Source: Sphingobium lignivorans (GTDB lineage: Bacteria > Pseudomonadota > Alphaproteobacteria > Sphingomonadales > Sphingomonadaceae). Taken from it: a DNA stretch of 64,000 nucleotides. Under the pieces are notes generated by a model, which worked only from the letters and a program-made list of their open reading frames with translations, made no database searches and was not told the origin of the DNA. The position numbers were made by a program, and so were the translations under genes. Shown one piece after another: positions 1 through 8,270 of the stretch. The stretch spans positions 4,066,001-4,130,000 of the forward strand of contig NZ_JACHKA010000001.1 of NCBI RefSeq assembly GCF_014203955.1, given 5' to 3'. How positions within the stretch are numbered: position 1 is the stretch's first letter; each line of letters begins with the position of its first letter.

Positions 1-14
1 ATCGCCATTCGCCC

Positions 15-1367
15 CTAGATCATGTCGTCCTTGAGCGTGCGCGATGCTTTCCAGTAGTGGAAGGCCGCCCAGAAGGCGAAGCAGGCGCAGATCACCATGG
101 CGTAGCGGATGCCGAGCGTGCCGGCCGCCGCGCAGTCCGCTGCGGTCTGGGCCGCGGTCTGGGCCGTGCTGCCGTGGCATTGCGCGGCGTAATCGCCCGC
201 GAACATCCGTGCCGCGAACGTATCGCTGAGGAAGCCGACGAAGAGCGGGCCGATGCCCATGCCGACGAGGTTCTGGAAGAAGATGATGATGGCGGACGCC
301 GTGCCGCGCATGCGCGGCTCGACCATGTTCTGCACCGCGCCGAAGGTGGGTGCGTAGAATGTGAAGGCCAGTGTCGCGCCAATGACGACGAGCGGCATGG
401 CGGTCTGCCAGTTGGGCATGGAGAGGCCGATCATGTAGAGCGGCGCGGCGCATGCAAGGCAGATGGCCGGCAGCCAGGCATACCAGCGCTCGTCCCGCTT
501 GCCCGCCCAATCCGCACCCATGCCGCCGAGGAGCGTGCCGGTCCCGTTGGAGACGGCCGTGACGATCCCGAAGAGAAGGCCGGCCTGCGTCATGCTCATC
601 TCATAGGCCCGGCCAAAATACATCGGCAGGAACAGCAGGATGCCGAAATTCACGAAGCTGGTGAGGCCGCAGGCCATGCCCAGATGCAGGAATGTGCGCT
701 TGGCCCGCAGGATGCGCAGCATCGCCATGAAGCGGGGCGCTTCACGCGCCATGCTGGCGGGATCATCGAACCGGCCGCGGACCGGTTCCTTGACCGTCAG
801 GATGAGCAGGGCGAGCAGCATACCGGGCGCGCCCACGATGAGGAAGGTGTTTCGCCAGCCGAATGTCTCTCCAAGCCACCCCCCGCCAAAGCCGCCGATG
901 AGCGAGCCGAAGGAGGCGCCGAGCGCCACCACGGCGAGGGCCGTGGCCCTTTTGTTGCGCGGGAAGCGATCCGACACCATCGAGACGGTGCAGGGGCTGG
1001 CCGCCGACTCGCCGATGCCGACGCCGAGCCGGAGCAGCAGCAGCTGCCAGTAATTGGCGGCATAGGCGCTCAGCATGGTCGTCAGCGACCAGATGGTGGT
1101 CGCGATGGCGAGCAGCGGGACACGCTTGCGCCGATCCGCCAGCCGGGCCACCGGGATCCCGGCCGTCGTGTAAAGCAACGCAAAGGCAAGCCCGGTGAGC
1201 AGCCCGAACTGCGCATCGCTGATGCCCAGATCGGCCTTGATGGCCGGCCCGAGCGCGGCCACGATCACGCGATCGATGAAGCAGGACAATGCGACCAGCA
1301 GCAGGATGAACATCATCCAGTAGGGGTAAGGCTCCGGCTCGGCCCCAGCTGTTTCATCAACCTTCAT
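15..1367 (-). CDS. MFS transporter (spinster-like)
   Basis: Predicted inner-membrane major facilitator, 450 aa, with about twelve hydrophobic segments beginning near residue 15. The first half carries the motif PVARLADRRKRVPLLAI, the typical MFS loop 2-3 signature (G-x3-DRxGRR-like). The family moves small organic molecules by proton-coupled transport; the substrate cannot be read from sequence. I chose the ATG at 1367 because the hydrophobic domain starts just after it and the upstream extension is arginine/proline-rich and unlike any transporter. It lies 55 bp downstream of the NTF2-like gene on the same strand, probably co-transcribed, and next to a TonB receptor and aromatic oxidation genes. 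A role in uptake or efflux of the same substrate is inferred. Confidence 0.88.
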   Translation of the reverse strand: MKVDETAGAEPEPYPYWMMFILLLVALSCFIDRVIVAALGPAIKADLGISDAQFGLLTGLAFALLYTTAGIPVARLADRRKRVPLLAIATTIWSLTTMLSAYAANYWQLLLLRLGVGIGESAASPCTVSMVSDRFPRNKRATALAVVALGASFGSLIGGFGGGWLGETFGWRNTFLIVGAPGMLLALLILTVKEPVRGRFDDPASMAREAPRFMAMLRILRAKRTFLHLGMACGLTSFVNFGILLFLPMYFGRAYEMSMTQAGLLFGIVTAVSNGTGTLLGGMGADWAGKRDERWYAWLPAICLACAAPLYMIGLSMPNWQTAMPLVVIGATLAFTFYAPTFGAVQNMVEPRMRGTASAIIIFFQNLVGMGIGPLFVGFLSDTFAARMFAGDYAAQCHGSTAQTAAQTAADCAAAGTLGIRYAMVICACFAFWAAFHYWKASRTLKDDMI

Positions 1368-1422
1368 CGACTCTCCCCCTCCCGGACAATTCTGTGCGCC
1401 CCTGATTGAGCGATGGTCTGTT

Positions 1423-1935
1423 TCAGTCCTTCGTGCCGGGCATTCCCGGTCCGCGATCGACAAGCGCCGTCCCGGCACCCAGCGCCGTGTCCGTCCACAT
1501 GCGGACGTCCAGATCGGCGATTCGCCAGCTCTTCCCGGCGGACCGGAACAGCGCATGCCATGTGCCCATGCGCCAGGATGCGCCGCGCGGCCAGTATTGC
1601 CGGTGGAATTCATGGCGGAAAATCATGCAGTAGGCCGCCACCCGGATGTCTTCTCCCTCACGGCTGAGGCAGGTGGCATTGAACTGGTGCTGGTGGCCAT
1701 AGGTCTGCGTGGCCCGCTGGCCCATGCTGCCGCCGATGAAGGACTTGATGCCTTCATGGCCTTCGAAGACGCCCGGGCTGCCGTCCCGCAAGGGGTGACG
1801 CAGGATGCCGTCTTCGGTGAAGCAATCGAGATAAGCCGCCAGATCGCCCGAGTCGATCGCCCAGGAATAGCGGGCCATGCGATCGGCGATCATAAGCCGG
1901 TCGCGCACGGCGATGTCGTCGAAATCCTCGATCAT
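1423..1935 (-). CDS. NTF2/SnoaL-like domain protein
   Basis: 170-aa single-domain protein of the NTF2-like (SnoaL-type) cone fold. The N-terminal helix pattern IADRMARYSWAIDSGD followed by CFTEDGILRHP, and the C-terminal GTWHALFRSAGKSWRI strand pair, are the usual fold landmarks. Such proteins are small-molecule lyases, isomerases, hydrolases or ring-hydroxylating dioxygenase subunits, so the activity is not decided by the fold. The start at 1935 is chosen because the NTF2 domain begins at once and the upstream extension is low-complexity arginine-rich. It is divergent from the TonB receptor gene; the 271-bp gap between them carries two palindromic sites, and it probably forms an operon with the downstream MFS gene. 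Confidence 0.8.
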   Translation of the reverse strand: MIEDFDDIAVRDRLMIADRMARYSWAIDSGDLAAYLDCFTEDGILRHPLRDGSPGVFEGHEGIKSFIGGSMGQRATQTYGHQHQFNATCLSREGEDIRVAAYCMIFRHEFHRQYWPRGASWRMGTWHALFRSAGKSWRIADLDVRMWTDTALGAGTALVDRGPGMPGTKD

Positions 1936-2077
1936 AGCGCGCTTCCCGCGTCGCCAGCCAATATCCGCGTCGTTTTCATCGCGCTCAACACGTCCTCTCC
2001 TCCGATATCCTCGCCGAGCCCTCCGCTTCCGTCGCGTGGACCCTGCATGGGCAACGTTGAAGCAGAACACGCGATGT

Positions 2078-2092
2078 ATGTAAAGTTTGCAT
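2078..2092. promoter_or_regulatory. palindromic operator site A (ATGTA-N5-TGCAT)
   Basis: ATGTAAAGTTTGCAT is an inverted repeat around a central G with one mismatched pair. It differs from site D (6252) only in the three central bases, and its start lies exactly 42 bp before the start of site B. It sits in the divergent NTF2-like/TonB receptor intergenic region. The binding protein is unknown. Confidence 0.6.
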
Positions 2093-2119
2093 TATCGCTT
2101 GCGCATTCTCGCAGCATTG

Positions 2120-2134
2120 ATGTATCGGATACAT
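2120..2134. promoter_or_regulatory. palindromic operator site B (ATGTA-N5-TACAT)
   Basis: ATGTATCGGATACAT is a perfect 15-bp inverted repeat around a central base. It lies 72 bp before the TonB receptor start codon and shares the ATGTATC...TACAT frame with site C at 6210. Placement suggests an operator for the receptor gene and possibly the divergent NTF2-like gene. Confidence 0.65.
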
Positions 2135-2206
2135 AAATCCGGCGAGGTCAACTCTCCGGGCGCCCTGCCTTGGACAGGGCGGGCACATCATAGGAGAGGA
2201 GAGAAA

Positions 2207-4543
2207 ATGATCTGTCGGTCTTATCCGAAACGCCGCGCCATCCGGGGTGCCTCTTTGCTCGTGCTGAGCATGCTCGCCACGGCAGCGCATGGCCAGCAGG
2301 CTGAAACGCCAGCGCCGCAGGACGACCGCAATGCCGACATCATCGTGACGGCACAGTTCCGGTCCACCAACCTGCAGGACACGCCGCTGGCAATCACCGC
2401 GCTAACCGGCGAGCAGCTTGCCGATCGCAGCTTCAACAACATCGCGGACGTGGGCAGGGCCGCGCCGAGCGTCACCTTGCGCCTCGCCAGTTCGGGCTAC
2501 GGCAAGTCCACCCAGGCCTATATTCGCGGCATCGGCCAGACCGATTTCAACTTCGCGCTCGAGCCGGCCGTGGGCTTCTATGTGGATGACGTCTACCATG
2601 CGTCGCTGTTCGGCACGTCCTTCGACCTGCTCGACCTCGAACGGATCGAGATCCTTCGCGGACCGCAGGGCACATTGTTCGGAAAGAACTCGATCGGCGG
2701 CGCCGTCCGCCTGATTTCGCAGAAGCCCCGGGATCGCTTCGAGGCGTCCATCGAGGGCACTTATGGCAGCTATGACCGGATCGATCTGCGCGGCATGGTG
2801 AACATCCCGCTGGTTGCGGAGCAACTGGCGCTGCGCCTCTCCTTCGCATCCAAGGAACGCGATGGTTATGTCGACCGGGTCGACTTCGCCTGCGCCTATC
2901 CGCAGCTCGCGGGCAATCTCACCCCCACGGTCTCGCAGCATGGCAACAGCTGCAAGCTCGGCACGCTGGGCGGCGAGAGTGTTCGCGCGGGCCGGGCGGC
3001 CCTGCGCTGGACGCCATCATCGGACATCGAGGTCAATCTGGCCGCCGAGATCATCCGCGACAATTCGGAAGGCGCGGCGGACTCGCTCATCTACATCAAT
3101 ACCGCTGCGACCGCGCTGGTGAATCACAACAATAATCGGCTGATTCCCGCTTATGGCATTCCCTATGACGGGCGCTTCATCGTCGATCCCTATGTGTCCT
3201 TCGCGTCCTATGACAGCAAGTTCCTGGGGCGCGAGGTGCCGGCCGTGAACACGGTGCATTCCGAGAGCTATTCCGGCGACATCGCCTGGAACATCACGGA
3301 GAATGTCCAGTTCAAGTCGATTACCGCTTATCAGAAGTTCAATGGCCGCTTCACGCAGAACGCCAACAACGCGCCGCTGCCTGTCGCCCTGACCGACAAT
3401 ATCGCCGGCTTCGAGCAGTTTACACAGGAATTCCGAGTGGTGGGCACGTCCTTCAATGACATGCTCGACTGGGCCGCCGGCGTATTCTACTTCGAGGGCG
3501 ACAGCACGCTGGGCGGCGGCGCCTATCTGGCCGCCTCGAACATCGGGTTCGATCAGAACGACAGCACCCATGCGAAGAACCGCTCCGCCTTCGCGCATGG
3601 CACGCTGCACCTGACCGAGCAGTTCTCGCTCACCGCCGGCCTGCGCTACACCAAGGAATCCAAGTCCTATCGCTTCGACCGGGTGAACGTTCCGGCGGGC
3701 ACGCCCTTCTTCGCCGGCGGCGCCTTCACGTCGCCCGAAGCCGAGATGGATCGGGTGGATTACAAGATCGGCCTCGATTACCAGCTTACCGACCGGGTGA
3801 TGGTCTATGGCCAGTTCTCGACCGGCTTCAAGGGCGGCGGCATCAATCCGCGCCCCTTCACGCCGGCAGCCGCCGTGCCGTTCGGTCCAGAAACACTGAA
3901 CGCCTATGAAATCGGCCTCAAGAGCGACCTGTTCGACCGGCTGGTGCGGCTCAACCTGGCGGCTTATCACAGCGATTATTCGAACCTGCAGCTGAGCGCG
4001 AACGGCTTCGACAATAATGGCGCGCCGAGCATCGTCATCGCCAATGCCGGCAGTGCCCGCATCAACGGCGTGGAAGCCGAGATGGAAATCCGCCCGGCCC
4101 GCGGGCTCCAGATCGACATGTCGGCCAGCTATACCGACTTCAAGATCAAGGATCTGGGGGCGGCGGCCGGCGTATCGGGCGGACCGACGCTGGACAGCAA
4201 GGCGCCGGGCGTCCCGGAATGGAAGTATAATGCCGGCATCCAGTATCGCGCCGAACTGGGCAATGGTGGAAGCCTGACGCCGCGCTTCGACGTCTATTAC
4301 CAGTCCCGGCTGTTCAACGAGTGGACCAACAATCCGCGCGCAGCGGAAGATGGCTATGCGCTTGCCAATGCCCGCCTGACTTACAATGCGCCGGACGAGG
4401 AATGGTATGCCGCGCTCTCGGTGACCAACCTCTTCGACCAGTTCTATTATGTGAACCGGTTCATCCAGTCGGGCACCTACATCTTCACCGGCCAGCCCAG
4501 CAGGCCGCGCGAATGGGCGGTGACTGTCGGCCGCCGCTTCTGA
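2207..4543 (+). CDS. TonB-dependent outer-membrane receptor
   Basis: 778-aa receptor for energised import across the outer membrane. A signal peptide covers about residues 1-30 (ending near AAHGQQ). A TonB-box-like stretch DIIVTA follows, then a plug domain with VGFYVDDVY and ERIEILRGPQGTLFGKNS, and a long beta-barrel that ends in aromatic F (TVGRRF). The ATG at 2207 is preceded by a purine-rich ribosome site (taggagaggaga); upstream in-frame codons lack signal-peptide character. Sphingomonads carry many such receptors for lignin-derived and other hydrophobic compounds. The neighbours point to an aromatic substrate, but this is inference. A strong hairpin follows the stop codon. Confidence 0.95.
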   Translation: MICRSYPKRRAIRGASLLVLSMLATAAHGQQAETPAPQDDRNADIIVTAQFRSTNLQDTPLAITALTGEQLADRSFNNIADVGRAAPSVTLRLASSGYGKSTQAYIRGIGQTDFNFALEPAVGFYVDDVYHASLFGTSFDLLDLERIEILRGPQGTLFGKNSIGGAVRLISQKPRDRFEASIEGTYGSYDRIDLRGMVNIPLVAEQLALRLSFASKERDGYVDRVDFACAYPQLAGNLTPTVSQHGNSCKLGTLGGESVRAGRAALRWTPSSDIEVNLAAEIIRDNSEGAADSLIYINTAATALVNHNNNRLIPAYGIPYDGRFIVDPYVSFASYDSKFLGREVPAVNTVHSESYSGDIAWNITENVQFKSITAYQKFNGRFTQNANNAPLPVALTDNIAGFEQFTQEFRVVGTSFNDMLDWAAGVFYFEGDSTLGGGAYLAASNIGFDQNDSTHAKNRSAFAHGTLHLTEQFSLTAGLRYTKESKSYRFDRVNVPAGTPFFAGGAFTSPEAEMDRVDYKIGLDYQLTDRVMVYGQFSTGFKGGGINPRPFTPAAAVPFGPETLNAYEIGLKSDLFDRLVRLNLAAYHSDYSNLQLSANGFDNNGAPSIVIANAGSARINGVEAEMEIRPARGLQIDMSASYTDFKIKDLGAAAGVSGGPTLDSKAPGVPEWKYNAGIQYRAELGNGGSLTPRFDVYYQSRLFNEWTNNPRAAEDGYALANARLTYNAPDEEWYAALSVTNLFDQFYYVNRFIQSGTYIFTGQPSRPREWAVTVGRRF

Positions 4544-4552
4544 TCTTCGCGT

Positions 4553-4581
4553 CGAGGGGATACCATCGGGCAATCCCCTCG
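4553..4581 (+). terminator. hairpin after TonB receptor gene
   Basis: A 9-bp perfect stem (CGAGGGGAT at 4553-4561 paired with ATCCCCTCG at 4573-4581) with an 11-nt loop begins 10 bp after the receptor stop codon. The following GCCGTTTCTTGG is only weakly T-rich, so it may act as partial terminator or mRNA 3'-end stabiliser between the receptor and the downstream enzyme genes. Confidence 0.5.
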
Positions 4582-4631
4582 GCCGTTTCTTGGGGCCATG
4601 ACAGCCGTTGCGCTGCCAAGGTGAGGGAGGC

Positions 4632-5363
4632 ATGGAATTGGCAGAGGAACTCTCGCTGGCCGAACTGGCCGAGGAAGTCGCCCGGCTGCAACACCGGCTC
4701 GGCGTGATGGAAGACATCCAGGCCGTACGGACGCTCCAGTTCAAATATGGCTACTATATGGACAAGGGCCTCTATGACGAGGTCGTGGATCTGTTCGCGC
4801 AGGACGGGCAGTTGCACTTCATGGGCGGCATCTTCCGCGGCAAGGCCGGGCTGAAGCGCCTCTACTGCGATCGCCTGCGCAACAATTTCACCGATGGAAA
4901 CAATGGACCGGTCTACGGCCTGCTGGCCGAGCATCTGCAATTGCAGGACATTGTCGACATCGCGCCGGATCGGCAAAGCGCCCGGGGCCGCTTCCGGGCC
5001 TTCATGCAGGGCGGCAGCCATGCGACGAAAGAGAAGATCAATCCGCGCCTGCCGCTGCAATGGTGGGAAGCCGGCGTCTATGAGAACAGCTATGTGAAGG
5101 AAGACGGCGTCTGGAAGATCGCGGTGCTCGATTATCACATGTTCTGGCAGGCCGACTATGAAACGGGCTGGGCGCACAGCAAGCCTTATGCGGGCCATTT
5201 CTTCCAGAAAGTGTTTCCCGACGACCCGGGCGGGCCAGACGAACTCACTGACCGGGAGCCGAATTTCTGGCCGGAAACCCCGATCGTCGACTTTCATTAT
5301 CCGCATCCGGTCAGCGGAGAGACCTGGTCGGGAGATCGGCCTGACGGGCGGCGACCGCGCTGA
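4632..5363 (+). CDS. NTF2/SnoaL-like domain protein, larger type
   Basis: 243-aa protein: an N-terminal helix (residues 1-25, LAEEVARLQHRL), then an NTF2-like fold starting at MEDIQAVRTLQFKYGYYMD and closing with the strand DGVWKIAVLDYHMFW, then a 70-residue tail rich in Trp, Tyr and Pro (WPETPIVDFHYPHPVSGE). The ATG at 4632 follows GGGAGG at good spacing. Members of this fold in sphingomonads include the cofactor-free gamma-formaldehyde lyases of lignin dimer catabolism (LdpA/LsdE type). A lyase or hydratase role on an aromatic side chain is therefore plausible but not shown. It lies 38 bp before the SDR gene and is probably co-transcribed with it. Confidence 0.8.
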   Translation: MELAEELSLAELAEEVARLQHRLGVMEDIQAVRTLQFKYGYYMDKGLYDEVVDLFAQDGQLHFMGGIFRGKAGLKRLYCDRLRNNFTDGNNGPVYGLLAEHLQLQDIVDIAPDRQSARGRFRAFMQGGSHATKEKINPRLPLQWWEAGVYENSYVKEDGVWKIAVLDYHMFWQADYETGWAHSKPYAGHFFQKVFPDDPGGPDELTDREPNFWPETPIVDFHYPHPVSGETWSGDRPDGRRPR

Positions 5364-5401
5364 GCGCGCCTACCGCCGGAGCATAGACAAGGAGACGGAC
5401 G

Positions 5402-6199
5402 ATGCCAGCGCTTGCCGGCGAAATTGCGATCGTGACAGGCGCGGGGCGGGGTTTCGGCCGCGCCATCGCGGAACGACTGGCGAGCGAAGGCGCGGCCGTC
5501 GCGCTGATCGCGCGCAACAGGGCACAGCTTGACGAAGCCGTTGCCGGCATTCGACAGGCGGGCGGGAAAGCCATTGCGCTTTGCGCGGACGTCACCGATC
5601 CGGCGGATGTCGACCGGGCGGTGTCACAGGCCGAAGCAGAACTGGGCGCCCCGAGCATCCTCATCAACAACGCGGGCGTGCCCGGCCCTATCGGCCCCAT
5701 CTGGGAGCTGGACATGGATGCCTGGTGGGCGGCCCAGCAGGTCCATATCCGCGCGCCCATGCTGTTCCTGCGGCGCCTCCTGCCGGGCATGGTCGAGCGC
5801 GACCGGGGCCGGATCGTCATTGTCTCGGCGATCGCCGCGCGGAAGGTGGCGCCCTATCTCAGTGCCTATTGCACGGGAAAGATCGCGCAGAACCGGATCG
5901 TGGAGGAAGCCGCGGCCGAGCTTGCGGATACCAGCGTGAAGATTTTCGCGATCGACCCCGGCTTTGTCTTCACCTCGCTCGCCCGCGACACCATGAACGC
6001 GCCCGAGGCGCAGAAGTGGCTCCCCGGCATGGTCGCTCGCCTCAAGGACGTGTCCGACGGCGCCGAGACGGCAGCCGGGCTGGCGCGCTGCGCGCAGCGC
6101 TGTCTCGATCTGGTCTCCGGCCGCTATGATTCGCTGTCCGGTCGCTATCTGGAAATCCCCGATGATCTCGATGCGATTGTTGCATCCCTCTCCGCGTAG
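5402..6199 (+). CDS. short-chain dehydrogenase/reductase (SDR)
   Basis: 265-aa classical SDR. The nucleotide-binding motif TGAGRGFG is at residues 12-19, NNAG at 89-92, and the catalytic residues are Ser142, Tyr156 and Lys160 (YCTGK). These enzymes interconvert alcohols and carbonyls with NAD(P)H in the cytoplasm. ARNR at residues 37-40, after the second beta strand, is compatible with NADP preference but not decisive. The ribosome site AAGGAGACGG precedes the ATG. It follows the larger NTF2-like gene closely and precedes the flavoprotein operon, so it probably oxidises or reduces an intermediate of the same pathway. Substrate unknown. Confidence 0.9.
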   Translation: MPALAGEIAIVTGAGRGFGRAIAERLASEGAAVALIARNRAQLDEAVAGIRQAGGKAIALCADVTDPADVDRAVSQAEAELGAPSILINNAGVPGPIGPIWELDMDAWWAAQQVHIRAPMLFLRRLLPGMVERDRGRIVIVSAIAARKVAPYLSAYCTGKIAQNRIVEEAAAELADTSVKIFAIDPGFVFTSLARDTMNAPEAQKWLPGMVARLKDVSDGAETAAGLARCAQRCLDLVSGRYDSLSGRYLEIPDDLDAIVASLSA

Positions 6200-6209
6200 A
6201 AACCCGATA

Positions 6210-6224
6210 ATGTATCTTTTACAT
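6210..6224. promoter_or_regulatory. palindromic operator site C (ATGTA-N5-TACAT)
   Basis: ATGTATCTTTTACAT is an inverted repeat with perfect 5-bp arms, starting 11 bp after the SDR stop codon. It matches site B in its first seven bases and in its TACAT arm, and its start is 42 bp before that of site D. Confidence 0.62.
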
Positions 6225-6251
6225 TTATCTGGCCGGTAGTTGCCGCTTATG

Positions 6252-6266
6252 ATGTAAGCCTTGCAT
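6252..6266. promoter_or_regulatory. palindromic operator site D (ATGTA-N5-TGCAT)
   Basis: ATGTAAGCCTTGCAT, extended by flanking G and C into a 17-bp inverted repeat with one mismatched pair. It lies 46 bp before the flavoprotein start codon and is the near-twin of site A. The C-D distance (42 bp start to start) equals the A-B distance, with the two site types in reversed order. Confidence 0.62.
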
Positions 6267-6312
6267 CGCACTCAGCCTGCCGATATGCAGGGGGCATAAC
6301 AGGGAGAGAGTG

Positions 6313-7884
6313 ATGTCCGAGCTGTTTCCGCCCAATCTAGATGCCCCCCGTTTTTCCCGCGCCCTGAAAGCCTTTGCGAGCGTCGTCGGATCGCAATGGG
6401 TCCTTTCGAGCGAGGAAGACCGCGCCAGCTATGTCGATCCCTATGCGCTTGGCGACGGGTTGAACCATGCGGCCTCGGCAGCGGTCGCGCCGGCCAGCGC
6501 GGAGGAAGTGCAGGCGCTGGTTCGTCTCGCCAACGAGCACAAGGTTCCGCTGTGGCCGACGGCGCGGGGCAAGAATCTGGGCTATGGCTGGGCCGCGCCG
6601 GCGATGCCGGGCACGGTCGTGCTTGATCTTGGCCGGATGGACCGCATCCTCGATGTCGACGTGAAGTTCGGCCATTGCCTCGTCGAGCCGGGCGTGGGCT
6701 TCTACGATCTCTACAATTTCCTGCGTGAGAACGACATTCCCCTGTGGATGTCGTTGCCGGGCAATGCCTGGGGCAGCGTGATGGGCAATGCCCTGGAGCG
6801 GGGCCTGGGCTACACGCCCTATGGCGATCACGCCGCCAAGATCTGCGGCATGGAAGTCGTGACGCCGACCGGCGACCTGCTGCGCACGGGCATGGGCGCG
6901 ATGGCCGGCAGCAAGACCTGGCAAGCCTATCAGCATGGCTTCGGCCCCTCCTGGGATCAGGCCTTCGTCCAGTCCAATTTTGGCGTCGTCACGAAAATGG
7001 GCCTGTGGCTGATGCCCGAGCCGGAAATGACGCTGCGAGCCAAGATCGAGTTGCCGCAGGCCGATGACATCGGATGGGCGATCGATGAACTGCACCAGCT
7101 CCGCCTCAACAATGTCGTCGACCATAATTTCGTGTTCGGCAACTATCTGCACGACGCGGCCGTGCTGTCCCAGCGCAGCGAATGGTATGATGGCAAGGGC
7201 GCGCTTCCCGATGCCATCGCCGACAAGATGATGAAGCATTACGACATCGGCTGGTGGCGTTTCTCGCTCGGTATCTACGGGCATGAAGGCATCGTGCGCG
7301 CCAAGGAACAGCTCATCCGCAAGGCACTCGAGCCGCATCTGGGCAAGCCGATCGAGTTCGAGGAATGGCACCGGGGCGAGCCGCTCGACCGGGCTGCGGC
7401 GCGGGCGCCCAGCGCCACTGCCCTGCAGATCGTCAACTGGTGGGGCGGCCGGGGTGGTCATATGGGTTTCTCGCCCGTCATGCCGCCCGACGGCGCCCTC
7501 GCCCGCAAGACGTTCCGCGCGATGAAGGCGCGTTTCGAGGAACATGGCCTCGATTATTACACCTCCTTCACCATGGGGCATCGCCACATCAACAATGTGA
7601 ACATCCTGCTCTACGATCGGGACGATGCGGATATGGTGTCGCGCGCCGGCAAGCTGTTCCACACTCTCATCGGCGATGCCAAGGCGGCCGGCTTCGGCGA
7701 ATATCGCACGCATCTCGACTTCATGGACCCGGTCTCGAAAAGCTTCGATTTCAATGGCGGCGCGCTGGGCCGCTTCAACGAGAGCGTGAAGAACGCCATC
7801 GATCCCAATGGCATCATCGCGCCGGGCAAGAACGGCATCTGGCCGGCCCCCTACAAGACGATCGGCACGGGAGACCCGGCATGA
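6313..7884 (+). CDS. VAO/4-cresol dehydrogenase-type flavoprotein
   Basis: 523-aa FAD oxidoreductase of the vanillyl-alcohol oxidase/p-cresol methylhydroxylase family, which oxidises para-alkyl or para-hydroxyalkyl phenols. The FAD-binding half (about residues 60-230) includes ALERGLGYTPYGDH. The C-terminal half has GGHMGFSPV (His383), FGEYRTHLDFMD and DPNGIIAPGKNGIWP, very close to the VAO C-terminus as I remember it. His383 falls where VAO carries its covalent histidyl-FAD link, and Tyr-Arg of EYRTH match the VAO phenolate-binding pair. Start: ATG 6313 after AGGGAGAG; a GTG directly before it is the alternative. It overlaps the cytochrome gene by 4 bp, so cytochrome c is the likely electron acceptor, as in flavocytochrome hydroxylases. 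Confidence 0.88.
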   Translation: MSELFPPNLDAPRFSRALKAFASVVGSQWVLSSEEDRASYVDPYALGDGLNHAASAAVAPASAEEVQALVRLANEHKVPLWPTARGKNLGYGWAAPAMPGTVVLDLGRMDRILDVDVKFGHCLVEPGVGFYDLYNFLRENDIPLWMSLPGNAWGSVMGNALERGLGYTPYGDHAAKICGMEVVTPTGDLLRTGMGAMAGSKTWQAYQHGFGPSWDQAFVQSNFGVVTKMGLWLMPEPEMTLRAKIELPQADDIGWAIDELHQLRLNNVVDHNFVFGNYLHDAAVLSQRSEWYDGKGALPDAIADKMMKHYDIGWWRFSLGIYGHEGIVRAKEQLIRKALEPHLGKPIEFEEWHRGEPLDRAAARAPSATALQIVNWWGGRGGHMGFSPVMPPDGALARKTFRAMKARFEEHGLDYYTSFTMGHRHINNVNILLYDRDDADMVSRAGKLFHTLIGDAKAAGFGEYRTHLDFMDPVSKSFDFNGGALGRFNESVKNAIDPNGIIAPGKNGIWPAPYKTIGTGDPA

Positions 7885-8270
7885 AGGCTCTGGGCATGAC
7901 CATCGTGGCGGCATTGATCGCCGCTGGTGCCGCCGCGCACAGCTTCGCTTCCCCGGATCAGGCCATGGTTGCTCCTGCCACGGTCCCGGCGCCTGCCGGG
8001 CTGGATGGCCGGGGACTGTTCCTCAAGCATTGCGGCTATTGCCACCTGCCCGGAGGCACGGGCAGCATTCAGCTCGAACGGCGCTGGGGCAAGGCCCGCG
8101 CGCTCCTTGCCGAACGGACCGACCTTCCTGCCGAATATGTGAAGGGCGTGGCGCGACAGGGCATCTTCAGCATGCCGCCCATCACGCGTGTCGAAGTGAC
8201 GGACGATGAACTCGACAAGCTCGCGGCCTATCTCGCCACCGCCGACAAGACCAAGGCACATGGGCGATGA
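7881..8270 (+). CDS. periplasmic c-type cytochrome, flavoprotein partner
   Basis: 129-aa monohaem cytochrome c: an N-terminal signal peptide (about residues 1-23), haem motif CGYCH at 51-55, and a probable axial Met98 in FSMPP. It matches in size and order the small cytochrome subunit of p-cresol methylhydroxylase and eugenol hydroxylase, which accepts electrons from the FAD subunit in the periplasm. It starts inside the flavoprotein stop codon (ATGA) and its own stop overlaps the next start the same way, so all three genes are translationally coupled. The flavoprotein has no obvious signal peptide, so how the two subunits meet is open. Confidence 0.88.
   Translation: MKALGMTIVAALIAAGAAAHSFASPDQAMVAPATVPAPAGLDGRGLFLKHCGYCHLPGGTGSIQLERRWGKARALLAERTDLPAEYVKGVARQGIFSMPPITRVEVTDDELDKLAAYLATADKTKAHGR

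Noticed and set aside
57..1409. 450-codon plus-strand frame opposite the MFS gene
   Set aside because: Charged low-complexity shadow of the transporter.
3017..4744. 575-codon minus-strand frame opposite the TonB receptor
   Set aside because: No recognisable fold; the receptor on the other strand explains the region fully.
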